A DNA stretch of 64,000 nucleotides from Gymnorhina tibicen (lineage: Eukaryota > Chordata > Aves > Passeriformes > Artamidae). This document shows, one piece after another, positions 35,771 through 47,355 of this stretch. Location of the stretch: assembly GCA_013399875.1 (NCBI GenBank), contig VXAZ01003899.1, positions 1,473,817 to 1,537,816 of the forward strand, given 5' to 3'. How positions within the stretch are numbered: position 1 is the first letter of the stretch; every line of letters begins with the position of its first letter. Both the position numbers and the translations under genes were made by a program. Below the pieces are notes generated by a model that did not search any database, was not told the origin of the DNA, and worked only from the letters and a program-made list of their open reading frames with translations.

Positions 35771-38700
35771 TCACTTTTTAATAGGAAACTTCATTACAAG
35801 AGGGCATACAGACTCCTCCAAAGACACCTAATTTAATTGCTGAAAGTTGTTTTCCTTTTTAAATCTACAGAATCTGCATAAGGCAAAGTTATAAAGGAGG
35901 TTTAAACTTCGCAGCAAGAATTGAAGGTTTGTTGGCTTGGCTCGGATGCTCTAATTCTGTGGATGTGTCACAGGCAGATAAATGAACAAGAGAATGACCA
36001 GACAGGTGGACTGATGCTAAGGAACACCAAGAGAGCAGGTAGCTACAAAGATAAAATAGAACATTAAATGTACAGGAACAGACTGCAGAGGAGATTCAGC
36101 AAGGAGATTCAAGGAGAGCATACAAAAATCCATCCATGAAATAAGTAAGCCACTTTCACTTCGGTTAAATTAGATTTCAGCCCTGAACTTAACTAGGACA
36201 ATGAAAGCAGATTTCTCCACACCATTTGTATGGTCAGGAGGTAGGTAGGTGACACTTTATTTTTCCTTCTGAACCTTCTCTATATCTACAAATGTCTATA
36301 TACTCGAGTACTGCTTCCTTTCATTCCCTTAAGCTTTCCAGCAATCCAGTTCTTCAGAAGTTCAGCAGGGGTAACAGAAGACTGGTCTATCTTTGAGGAA
36401 GGAGGACAGCTTCAGCCAAAGAATATTAGTTATATGAAGCAGCAATAAACTCCTGAGAGATGCCTGCCCGGACCTGAGAAAGAGCAAATTACTCCCCAGC
36501 TGCTCCATCTTTTCATGCTCTTACCTTGCCATTTAGACCCTTCAAGAGAAAAACAACACAGAGAAACTTTTTTTTTCTCTCCATTAAAGATTACAAGCCA
36601 AAAATAGGGGGGAGGTTTAGGGCTGGGTGTTTCTCTAATAGAGATGAGCAATAGGACTGAGGCAGTAAGAAGGATCAGTAATAAAAACCACAATTAAAAC
36701 TTAAAATTGATCTCAGGCTGCTCCTATAAATCTTTCATTATTCCTACCACTAGCATTAGTTAGACTTCTATAATAAAACAAATACCATCCTTGAAAGGGC
36801 AGGTAGAGAAATCAGCTTTCATGCTTGCTAACTCAAAGACCTGATAAAGGACACTAAGCATTAAGATGCATCCAGATCATTATGCCTTTGTCTTCAAAGA
36901 ATTTTCATCATTAGCCAGTTACTTTTCATTGAAGTTTTGGAAGCATGTTAAAAAACATTTTATTCTCTTCACGTTAACATAAACTCCAAGCACTGGAAAA
37001 AACTAACTTCCTATGTTTTGCTAAATCTAAAGCAGTATGAGGATTTTTAAGATCAATCTTCTATCATCAATTAAAGGGGGAGGAACAAGCAGGCTTAACA
37101 TATTCAGCCAAAATACAGTCACTAGCATTCAACCACGTGCCAATAGTTGCAAGTTTTCTGGAATATAAACTTATTTCACCATCTGATGCAACTGTATGAT
37201 AAATCCATTTTTTAAAAGTGCAGTCCATTTCATAGCCATAAAGAGAAAGGTGAGCTTATATCTACATAGCTAAATTACCTGGAAATAATTAAAAGATGAA
37301 TTCATTTTTCTGCTCAGTTCAGGCATGCTCATAACAAAAATACTCATTTGAGTTCTGCTTTTCTAGCAATAGGTGGCACTGTCAAATATCACTTGCATAA
37401 GCATCCCTTGTACACCATATCATTCAACAGTCAAGTGGAACATCTGCAGGGAAATGTGGCTAAAGTTATTTTCCTTTCTGCTTCCCCTAAACAGGACAGA
37501 GATTACATCTTGCAGTTGTTTCATTCCCTGTTTTAAACTGCTCAAAAACATTTTTATGACATTTAAAAACTCAAGAGAAATACGCTGTTAATGTTTTGAA
37601 GAGTATGCTGCTTTAGACAAGTGGCAAGCAAACAAACATGCCACATGCTCCAGCAATCTGTACGATAATACTAATATTTACAAAAAATATACCAAAATGC
37701 CATTTTAAATAGGGATCACCTCAGCACTTTCATCTCACTTTTTGTGACCCATTAAAATCCTTCCATTTCCAGATTTCCCCAGGTTTGTAGATAATGTTCA
37801 TGGTTGGCAAATGGCACATCTCTCAGCTTGCAAATAAGCAGCTGGGTACTCTGTCCCTTTAGCTTATTCACCACCTTTCCCTTTCTTCTGAACTCACCCG
37901 TTTCATGCTCTCTGCAGCATTCCCTCTACGTGCTGGGATCTTTTCTTCTCCACTAGTGCTACACTGGCTCTGCAGCCTGATTTCACACAGATGCTTAACA
38001 ACTGCAAACAGAGCCAGAATCCTGAGCTCACTGTTTATGAGGCTGATCATGTACATAATATTGTTTTTGAGACTTGCCACTTCTCCAGTGTAATTTTTGA
38101 AGTCCCAACTCCAATATAACATGCTCCTCACCTAAGCTGTTTACATAAGGGATATGCTTCATAGGAAAGAAAAGTATACCAGACTAAGTCTCTTTAGGAT
38201 TTTAATTTGTTTCAAAGTAAAATGTGCTGGAAGCCCAGAAACAACAAGCAGTTGTCTCAAAGCAAAGAAGGAATTAAACATCAAAGCTGTTTGCTTAAGT
38301 CTTTTGGTTATTATGGCAAAAGCATTAAATCAGTCTTAAAATCACGACATGCCATTAGTCAAACTTCTACTCTTTCTGCACAGAGCAGCCAAATCTCTGC
38401 TATTTCACAGCACTTTCTGATATAGAGCGTGCCCGAACTCCACTGGCAGTGCACTGACAGGACATGTTTCACCCTGCACTGTCCATTGTCCCCTGTCCTC
38501 AGCTGTTCATCACCTCAGCTCCTGTTCCTGCACAACGATGACACCATCAGCCTCCACCTGGGACTAACCCGCTTTGCTGCAGAGCTTCTTGTGGCTGAAA
38601 CACACAGCGCGTGCCTTCTGCTTTGGAGCAACAGCCAGGCATCTGTTAAACTTATTTCCTTCCCCAACTGGTTGAAGGCAGAAAGTAAATATGTTTTTAA

Positions 38701-39877
38701 GCAAGGGGCAAGCAGCCCAAATGAAATAGCACCTCCCTTGCTGTACCAAACTCACTGTGATCTCAGAAACACTGACTCGGTGTTTTGCTATACTGAAAAA
38801 TTCCTTCTACCAAGAAATCCCCCAAATAGAAACAGTTCCAGTAATAGTGAAACATATTTGAAATTGCTAGAAAGTTTTCTCACCTTCTAAAAAATCTCTG
38901 CTCTAGGACTTGGTGCTCCTGTAAGGGCTTTTTTTCTAAAACTCCAACATGGATTCTTTTAACTACAGAATGATTTACAGCTGAGGTAGCCAAAAGCCAG
39001 CAATCAGCTCAGAACTACAGCAGATGTTTCCGCAGCTGAAGTCACTCAGTTTAATTCTCTTGCCCAGTGACAAGAAATGGGACATCTCAGGACTCAGGAA
39101 CTGTCATATTTTAGGTTCTCAGTGAAAAGGAATTAGTGGTAGGAAAGTTACCAGGTGTGAAACTGTCACATGTTTAAATTAGATGATAGCTTTGAATAAA
39201 AAATGTACCCCCAAAAACGGTAGCAGATTTTGTTTTAAAGGCTTCATTAGAAGAAGTCTGAACTGAAGAAACAGTTCTGTCAGGTTTAGTTGAACAAAGC
39301 AAAGCAAACAGGCAAGATATCTCTGGCAACAGAGCAGTAGCAGTACAAAACTCAAAACCCCAGAATAGTATCTTGATGCACTGGGCAGAAACTGTTGGTT
39401 GTAATTAAGATAAAATTACTAGCTGATATTAATTGCATCAATTTTTGCTTCACTGAGTTCTCAGTTACACTGCCTCTGTGTCATCAATACATCCTACTGT
39501 GACATCTCCCATCAGCATTCCACCTTATATTTTCACATTACTGTCCTGTGTAAATTTAATCTGTGTATTGTAGCATCTTCTAAGACATTCTGTTTGCCCT
39601 GGACCCAGACATACCGCCAGACAGCTTCATTTAGTGCCAAAAGTAAACCCACCTCGGTGTAGGTGTATAAACACAGGAAATACATATCAACAATATCCAG
39701 CCCGCAATTACCTAAAGGCCTCACCTGAATGACCCTCAGGCTGCAGCTGGGTGGGGCTGACCTCCAGCCAAAACATCTGTGTGAGAGCAGACTGACTCTG
39801 ACCCATAAAGAGAGATAAGCTGGGCTTGATCTGCACAAATTGTGTTTGCAGAGCAGCAGTAGAGCAGTGACACCTGC
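35771..39877. other. Non-coding DNA, no gene recognised
   Basis: AT-rich. The longest frame, 38429-38890 plus (153 codons from GTG), has no recognisable domain. A weaker CTCF-like string (12 of 14 core positions) lies at 37366-37379 on the plus strand. Confidence 0.65.
37366..37379 (+). promoter_or_regulatory. Weak CTCF-like motif
   Basis: GCAATAGGTGGCAC agrees with CCASYAGRKGGCAS at 12 of 14 positions, missing the first C and the S at position 4. Its orientation is opposite to the 35.7 kb site, so the pair would be divergent. On its own this is within chance expectation. Confidence 0.2.
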
Positions 39878-39920
39878 TTCAGCGCCGCTCTCTCCGAGAC
39901 AGAGCCCTCGAGCATGGGCG
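39878..39920. promoter_or_regulatory. Small CpG cluster with REST-like half sites
   Basis: Five CpGs fall in about 40 bases. TTCAGCGCC (39878-39886) is one base off the left half of the REST/NRSF element. AGACAGAGCC (39897-39906) is two bases off the right half. The start-to-start spacing of 19 fits the expanded class and not the canonical 11. It is suggestive only. Confidence 0.25.
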
Positions 39921-42900
39921 TTTCAAACTGAGCAACCATCACAGCCAGCCTGGTGTAACATAGCTTGGGCTTGTTTGACTAATATTCCTAATTACTGATT
40001 CTTTTTCACTGTAGAGAAGATTGCCTAGTAGCTGTACGTAAACCAATGCTTGTTTGACTTTTCCTGGAATCTCGGTCTCTCAGAAACGTGCCATCACAGT
40101 GACACCCCCCTCCAAGTGCCCGAACAATGACAGCCACCGCACCTTCCACCCCACACACTCAAAAAAGAAGGTGCCATGACTCAAAGCTGAGAAACGATGT
40201 CTCAGAGTAGTGTCCTCTTATTAGAAAGAACACGGTAAGCTGAGATTGAAAAGGCAGATTTCTGCTGTGCGAGAGAGGAACTGTTACAGAGAAACCAACA
40301 GGTGTGCTCTGCAATAATTTTCAAATTGTCACCTTGATTTATATATAAGATGAGCACGTACAGCATTACTTGTCCTGAATTATTACATTTGTTTATGTGT
40401 AAATCATCAAGGTTTAGATGCTAAGGGCAGTGAACGTTGCATTGATCATTGCTGCAGAGCCAGCTAATCCAGATATCTCCTCAAAAACCCATAATCTAAA
40501 AAGACATACATTATCTTCATTGAGCAATTAAAATGAAATTTTATTTATGAAAGTTTGGGTTATTCTAATCTGCTTTAAAAAACAAGAGTAGACTGCATAA
40601 GCATTAGTCTTTTAGAGGACTTTTGAAAATAAGCTACCAGTAAATCTTCCCTGCATGTGGAACAGTATTAAATTTCAGCTCTGCCTCCAGCATAATTAAG
40701 TACCCACCAACAGCATAATACCTTCATTAAATTAAGGTGTTTGGAGTGAAATGTAAATTTGTCTTCAGATATGAGGTTGATATTTCAACCCCTCCACAGC
40801 CTGAATATCATTATGGAGGACAGAGGCAGGGGAAGCACAGAATAAGCAGAGTTACTGAGCACTCCTCTTCTCTGGGTCCTGCATAACCAGTAAATAGAAC
40901 AATTAAATGCCCATGTCTGTGCTACCTCCCAGCAAGGGAGAAAAGAAAATAAAAAAATAAACAAACAACAAAAAAGCTAAAAATATTTTTAACTGCTGCC
41001 TCACTAGAAACAATTACTGCTTTACTAATTCTTATGACATGCAGGTGGAAGTTCTGTGAGTTTTTTTCCATCAGCAACAGCCCTCTTCATGGGGAAAAAA
41101 ACAAAGTAAAGAAACCTCTTTCCAAAATAAAAAAAAGCAACACAAAGGCTCAGTTATACACCCACTCAAAATCTATAGCACTTGGTCACTGTTTGCAAGC
41201 GCATGGACTGGCTGCTAAGACAGTGAACAACAACCCTGGCTGCACTTGGCCATCCCCTTAATCCAACCCCATGGAGGAGCCTCAGGGGCTCAGAGAAGAT
41301 GCTCATCTGTTCAAGGTGCCTTCAGAGAGCCTCGTCTCTGCAGCCCTGCAGACCCTGGAGCAGAGATCCGACTGGCACAGGGATGGATTGAACCCTGCGT
41401 GATCACGGCCAGCATGTGCCAGTGTCTGAGGGCAGCAGTGAACCCATTTCTGCACCAGGTCCTGAGCACAATGTTGTGTCCTGAAGCAAAATGTCCAACT
41501 TTCTACATGGAATACAAACCTACTGACCTGAATATCTTGTGCTCAAACCAGAGATCTGCTTGAATATCTGTAACTGCATGAGGATGACATGAAGCTACAG
41601 GAAACTCAAAACATACTATCTGTGACTGACCAAACAATTTCAATTCATTTTTGGTAATGGTCAGTCAAAACTAACCTTAAGATTAAGCTTATCTTGATCT
41701 ATAGTTTAAATAAGTTAGTAAAGGTGACACTGAATCAGGTTTATGCTGAAATTGGCCTTATTCAGGTTACACTCCAAAGCCCTTTCATAAAAGGCAGAAC
41801 ATAGAAAATAACTGATATTCAATTTCAGGTTTTTTTGGGAAGACAAGTACAGAAAGGAGGCATCAACAATCACATTTTAAGCATATACTTGGGAGACAAA
41901 AAAAGGCAGAGCTGTGTACAATGTCACTTCCTAATTTTTTCCACTTTCAAGCATTTTACCAATTACTGTATCAGTAGAAATATAAGATACTGAAATTATT
42001 TCTCAATATTCCAGTTTTGCCCCAACATTAAGATTGAACAAAGCGCTTCTGGAATACACATAATTCAGTATGTCCTTCATACAACAAAAACATTGTCCTT
42101 TTAAATATTTCTGTGTCTATGTATATTTTAGAGAAAATGCTTTCCTAAAGGTAGCAAAAAATATTGCTATTTGGGGTTTTTTTTTAAGGGAAACAAATGA
42201 CAAAACTTAGAGTGTCATAGAAGTAAAAATATTTGGCAACTTACATGATTTCTTGAACACTGCACACTTTCTTTGCTCAGACTCTTCAGAATTGTAACTC
42301 AAGTCTCAAATTCTCGTTCAGTTTTAAAGTCCAGAAACCAGCCTCATGAATTTTCTAGGCTATTAAAAAAATCATTAGAATTTACATTTAGAATTTTCTC
42401 CTACAGTATGCCTGTATGTCTGAATATACAGATATGGGGCAATAAAATACTTCCCTTCAAAAAGCCTAATATAAATGTTATTGTAAAACAATACCTGTCA
42501 GTTTAAGAATGTCAGGGTTTCATATATTATAGGAGCTTAGAAAGATAAGAATTATCTGTGAAATCTACCTTATCACTTTAGCTACTTTCAGAGTAAGTTA
42601 GAACACTATTAAGTGTCTTCTGGTTTGTCTATGTATCATATATCACATTTGAAGCCTCAAAAGATGATTTACAGCAATCAGCATTTTAGAATATAAATCT
42701 TCATCTACTGCAATCTAGGAAGTGTGTACATTAAAAACAAGCTTGTATTAATAAGCTGGAATAATAATTACTTTTCTGTATTTATCTCCCAATGTTACCA
42801 CAGCCAAATGAGAAAAAGAGCAAACATTCAAGCACTCATTTATAGACCTTCTCTTTATAATGAGAACAACAATAAAAGCTATTAGATGGCACATAGCTAA

Positions 42901-45900
42901 AGGAAAAAGCTTTTCCTTAGGCCAAATATATCAGTACTAACTTGTAATAATCAAAACAGAAAGATGATTCCTTTAAAATCCTTTAATTCTTGATATCCAC
43001 AGTTCGAATCCTCAAGTCATTGTTGAAGGCCACTTTAATGTTTGTGTTACACTGTTGAAATTTTCGTGTCAAGACTTTTTTTCCTCAGTACTAAACCACT
43101 CATGCTTCACTTCTGTAATTTATGTCATTTTAGAAGCCCTTAATTTAATTAAAATCTTGTAAAACTAAGGAGGTTTGACTTCATTTTCTATATGCAAAGG
43201 AAGAGAAGCACATTACTTGGGTATTTTGTTTGAACAGCTAATTTCAAAATTTATTATAGGTTGCTATCATACCGAGAATAATAAAGATATATTTTTAATT
43301 ACTTTTGCTCACAAGAACAGGCTAATACATATTCCATCAATATTATGATCCCCTTGGATGGAGAGAAGCTAAATGCTAACCCAAACAGATTTTAAAGCTA
43401 TAATTACTTGGTAAACAAGGGAATCATACTAAATAATTATACATTGAGATCATATTAAATTAAACCAAAAGAACTTTTTAAGATCCTCTGTATTGTCTTT
43501 TTCTCTTTTGCTGCTGTCTGCTGCAGTGTCACCGAGCATGTCATTATCTCCCAGAGTGTGTCACAGCAAGCAGGCAGGCTCCGTGCAGGGCACTGCTCTA
43601 CCTGCCGTGGCTCTGTGGTGAGCAAGTGGAGATAAAGGTCCAATGCCACCTCACACACTCTGTATTCAGCAGCAAAACGCTGCTTTGATGATGCACAGCC
43701 CAACTAGAAAGCAACAAGCCAGGAGGTCACCGAGGCAAGGTCATGCAGGAAGATTATTTCTAATCTGCTTTAAAAATATTATTAGGGCTTTTTTGTTAGG
43801 ATGTCTGCAGAAAGGCTCTCTGGTTGGCTGAATGATAAACACTGCTATCTGTAACCAGATTAAAAAAAAAACCAAAAAAATTCCAGCTCTTTTGCCCATT
43901 CAGGTATTTTAAAAAATCTTTTCATCTACAAGGACAGATGTCCTTCTCTGCCAAATTTTTTATTTTAGTAATAGCATGGAAGGATCTCCTAAAAGACCAT
44001 GCCAGAAAAAACATTACATAGAGAACACAGCTAAGTTTCTCGGACCAGTCTTTCAGAGAAAGATACAGGCTGTAAAGACTAATAATTTCCATAGGACACT
44101 TCAGCTTCTCTCTCCTCAGCACTTCCCCCCACCCCAGCACACATCAATAGTGAGCTTTACTAAATCTGCAGATATTACTGTTAAAGGTCTTGATACTTCT
44201 GCCTTCTGCTTCGCAGTGAAATCACCTGGTAGCACGGCAGTATTTATCATCTCACATCAAAAAGAATGTACCAGGTTTCCAGAAAAGCAAAACATCAATT
44301 TTTTCTGAGCACACAGGAACATTCATGGTAAAGGGCTGTGCTTTTCAGACCTGATCCCAAACTTCCCAAGTTACTGAAAACCTTTTCCATCAAGTTCCCT
44401 TGACTTCAACATCTAGGGCAGCAGCATTACCAGGGAATTTGACCTGAGCAAAGTATGAGCACTGCAGGCCATACCATGGAGCAGTACAGGATACTCATAC
44501 TCATCCAAATACTTTACTTGTAGTGTAGGAACTAGAAATGATGCTTTTTAAGTGCTACAAAATTATGCAACTGTAGAATGATGTTACAATTTTGTATTCT
44601 GTGGTGGATTTTTAATCTTTAATTAGACTAGAGAATAGCAAGGATGAATCACACCTTATTAAATTTTTTCTTTAAAAAATCAAACCTTGCCATTAAGCTC
44701 CTTTTGCATGCTTAGCACACAGAACATTTTGTACCAAAAAAAGTACAGGAGTAGACATTGGTTTAATCCATTAAGTAGCTCTAACTTGGTGTATGTTAAA
44801 GAAATCTGTAATTCTGATTTTAAATGAGTTTGCTTATACAGCCAAATGTTACCATCAGAACTTGTCCCACAGTCTCTCACAGCCTCAGGACCAAATCCTA
44901 ACCCGGGCCCTGACCCAGCTCATCACAGCACACCTGGCCAAGGCTTTTCTCCAGTCACTAACTGTATTTGGTCATTATTCCTGCAGGATAAAGCTGCATA
45001 ACCTCTCCGTGCTGGGTTAGCCCAACTGCAACACATCTCATCCCAGCTCTGCCTCCCTCTTCACTTTGACACACCTCCCACAGAACTCAGCACCAGCCCC
45101 TCTGCACCCAAACTCAGCTGCTCATCAGGCAGCTCAATGTACCTCGAACTAATGGGCATTTGATCAAAATGAAGGATTTATAGCAACAACTATTACAAAT
45201 ACTACTTTTTTCCAAACACCCTTTCTTCCCATAATATCAAAGCCTGGCAGTCTGAAGGGAGCAGACTTCTCCCAAATTAGTGGCAGATGCAGCTGGAATT
45301 GCTTTATATTCTAAATAGTAAAGCCATGCCCTAACAATATGCAACGCACAACCAGGTACTGCTTCAAGGAAAAGCCAAATTAAAAACCCCCAGGTAGGAG
45401 CCAGTTAATGCTTACAGGGACTAAGTAAAGCTTTTGTTTAACCCTGAAATAAAGTTGTTAAACCGACAAACTAAAGTGCTTTTCTTCTGAAAATCTCACA
45501 GTTTGACCTCCTGACAACAGAAGGGACAAGCTGACCAAGCTAGTGAAGCACAGTCGAGTTAGACAAGTACAGGGAAAGGGGAGAAAGCTATTTCCAGAAT
45601 ACTCCAAGGGATCGCAGTCCAAATACAATGCATTGTGTCGAGATCTGTAGGGATGTGTTCTGGATCTACACCCAGCAACAAACACCTTCACTGAGCAGCT
45701 GCAGCAAGGGTTTGCACAAACAACCTTCCAAACTAAGCTATTCTAGTATTATACAGAATAAAATGTGGAGTATTTAAATCTAGAAACAACAGAAAGATGA
45801 GGAGGTGATGCGCTACCACACAGGTTTCAAATTAAAATTCAACTTGACATATGGTCAAAATGTTTCAGAAAAAAAGAACCCACGACAGTGAGAAAATGGG

Positions 45901-46159
45901 CAAGATTTTTCCTTTATGCCAAAATACTCAACTGCACACAAACAGATGAGAAACAAGTAATTCTGCAGTAAAAAAAGTTGTTGGCTGCGGCAGATCACAA
46001 GCTGCACATGAATCAACAATATCATGCTGTTCCTCACTCTCTAAATATATACTATGTTTATATTTATATAGGGCTGTATAAACAAGAAAACAGACTGAAA
46101 TAATCCTTCCAACTCTGCTCAGTCACAGTTCTGCAGTTTGCAGCTTTGCACTTCAAGAA
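39921..46159. other. Non-coding DNA, no gene recognised
   Basis: AT-rich with patches of moderate GC at 41.2-41.5, 43.5-43.7 and 44.9-45.1 kb that I could not assign. A poly(A)/AACC tract is at 43862-43880. An inverted repeat at 41623-41667 is listed separately. Confidence 0.65.
41623..41667. other. Inverted repeat, perfect 10-bp arms
   Basis: TGACTGACCA (41623-41632) is exactly complementary to TGGTCAGTCA (41658-41667) with a 25-base AT-rich loop. This is the longest perfect stem I found. It could be a miniature transposon remnant or a hairpin in a transcript. No flanking target duplication is obvious. Confidence 0.7.
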
Positions 46160-46632
46160 CAAGGAAAGCCAGACAAGGTCCAGAAGAATGCCATAAAGAT
46201 AATCAGAGAAAACATGACCTACATAAAACCAGACTGAAAAAATCTCGATTGTTTAGTCTAAAGAGGAGTTGATGTGGTAGAAGAAGGGAATAGGATAAGA
46301 TAAAACACTTTCAACTGCAGATAATGCAAAAGTAAAAAGAAAAGGAAGAGGTTTATTCATATTCATGAAGTCAGCAAGAGCATGCAAATTGCACAAACCA
46401 AAGTAAAAGTTGAGGTTATGAAATACTTTCTAATGATAGAGAATGACTTGGATAGGTGGGACTGAGGTTTCATAGACTGAACATCATTTGAGGCCTTTAA
46501 AAATGGCTTAGCCAAATACCTGATGCCAATGCCATTAAGGAGATTGTATCTTGTCCTCAGGCAAGAAACAAACCAGAGTCCCTCTTAGAGTCATCTCCAG
46601 TCCTATTTTTGTAGATCCTATCATTTCTGCTT
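46160..46632 (+). mobile_element. Old CR1 LINE 3' end, degraded
   Basis: Blocks in CR1 sense order: AAGGTCCAGAAGAATGCCATAAAGATAATC, AAAACATGACCTA, TTGTTTAGTCTAAAGAGGAG (all from the ORF2 C-terminal coding end), then after a diverged middle TTTAAAAATGGCTTAGCCAAATACCTG, and the 3' end TCCCTCTTAGAGTCATCTCCAGTCCTATTTTTGTAGATCCTATCATT. The last block fits the 3' terminal region and the start of the CR1 octamer repeat. It resembles the older CR1 type kept in turtles and crocodiles more than young bird CR1. Stops break all frames. Comparison is from memory. Confidence 0.75.
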
Positions 46633-47224
46633 GGCTGACGTTGGCCATGTTATTTAACAGTGTATGACTGTTAAAACTGCAACTATTACTTGATTTTGCT
46701 TGCTATTCCCTGCCCTTAAAGCCCTCCCCTCCAACAGCAAGTCTCCTGCCATCGATGTCATTCAAGCATGCCCTGAATCCCAGTAAACCAGTGGCAGACC
46801 TCGTACAGAGAGAGGTTAATGGGTAAAGTCCAGTGCAAAACCCACTGATGTCACATCCTCAAACTCAAGTGAATGGTGCTGGGTGGGAAAATGCACTGCT
46901 GTGCATTTTTGGATCAGCCCTGATTTGGTGGAATAGTCAAATGCTCGTGTTCAGCATGAGGATTTCATAACACCTCAAAGCATTGCACGGGCATGCGAGC
47001 GGCAGGGGGTTGGAAGGTTTATCACACATCTCTCAGTTATGAAGGGAATCACGCAGAGACAGAAACTTTCATAGTCTTAAAAAAAATTCTAAAAATCTGA
47101 ATATTCTCCTTTTCCCCTTGATTAAAGCAATGACTTGCATTAAAATGATGAGGTTTTAGGTTTTGACAAGATTCACTGGTCAGAACTGCAAGCTGGAGCA
47201 CATGCTGCAGCAGCACAGCTCTTC
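46633..47224. other. Non-coding spacer, nothing recognised
   Basis: Mixed-composition sequence between two CR1-derived segments. No gene or repeat was identified. Confidence 0.55.
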
Positions 47225-47310
47225 TGTGCAAGCTCATTTGCATTCTTCACCACGTGTGAAATAAAGAACTTCCTCTTTCCTCATACTCATCCTGTGTGCT
47301 TTATTTTCAG
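47225..47310 (-). mobile_element. Possible short CR1 fragment
   Basis: GCATTCTTCACCACGTGTGAAATAAAGAACTTCCTC resembles the antisense CR1 segment that normally reads 'GTGCT..ACCACCCTCACAGTAAAGAAGTT(T/C)(T/C)TCC'. It continues as a weak match through CATCCTGTGT. Only about 80 bases are involved, so this is tentative. Confidence 0.4.
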
Positions 47311-47330
47311 CTGTTCAGGTGTACTTGGCC

Positions 47331-47355
47331 TTCACACCCCTACTTTGGGTGTGAA
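47331..47355. other. Hairpin, perfect 9-bp arms, 7-base loop
   Basis: TTCACACCC (47331-47339) pairs exactly with GGGTGTGAA (47347-47355). The arm sequence TCACACC resembles a T-box-type half site (core TCACACCT), so the structure is also an inverted pair of T-box-like half sites. Confidence 0.65.

Noticed and set aside
38429..38890. 153-codon open frame on the plus strand
   Set aside because: It starts at GTG directly after a stop, has no recognisable domain, and lies in a GC-richer patch where long chance frames are expected.
43001..43013. AGTTCGAATCCTC, resembling a tRNA T-loop
   Set aside because: No acceptor stem, D-arm or anticodon arm can be folded from the neighbouring bases.
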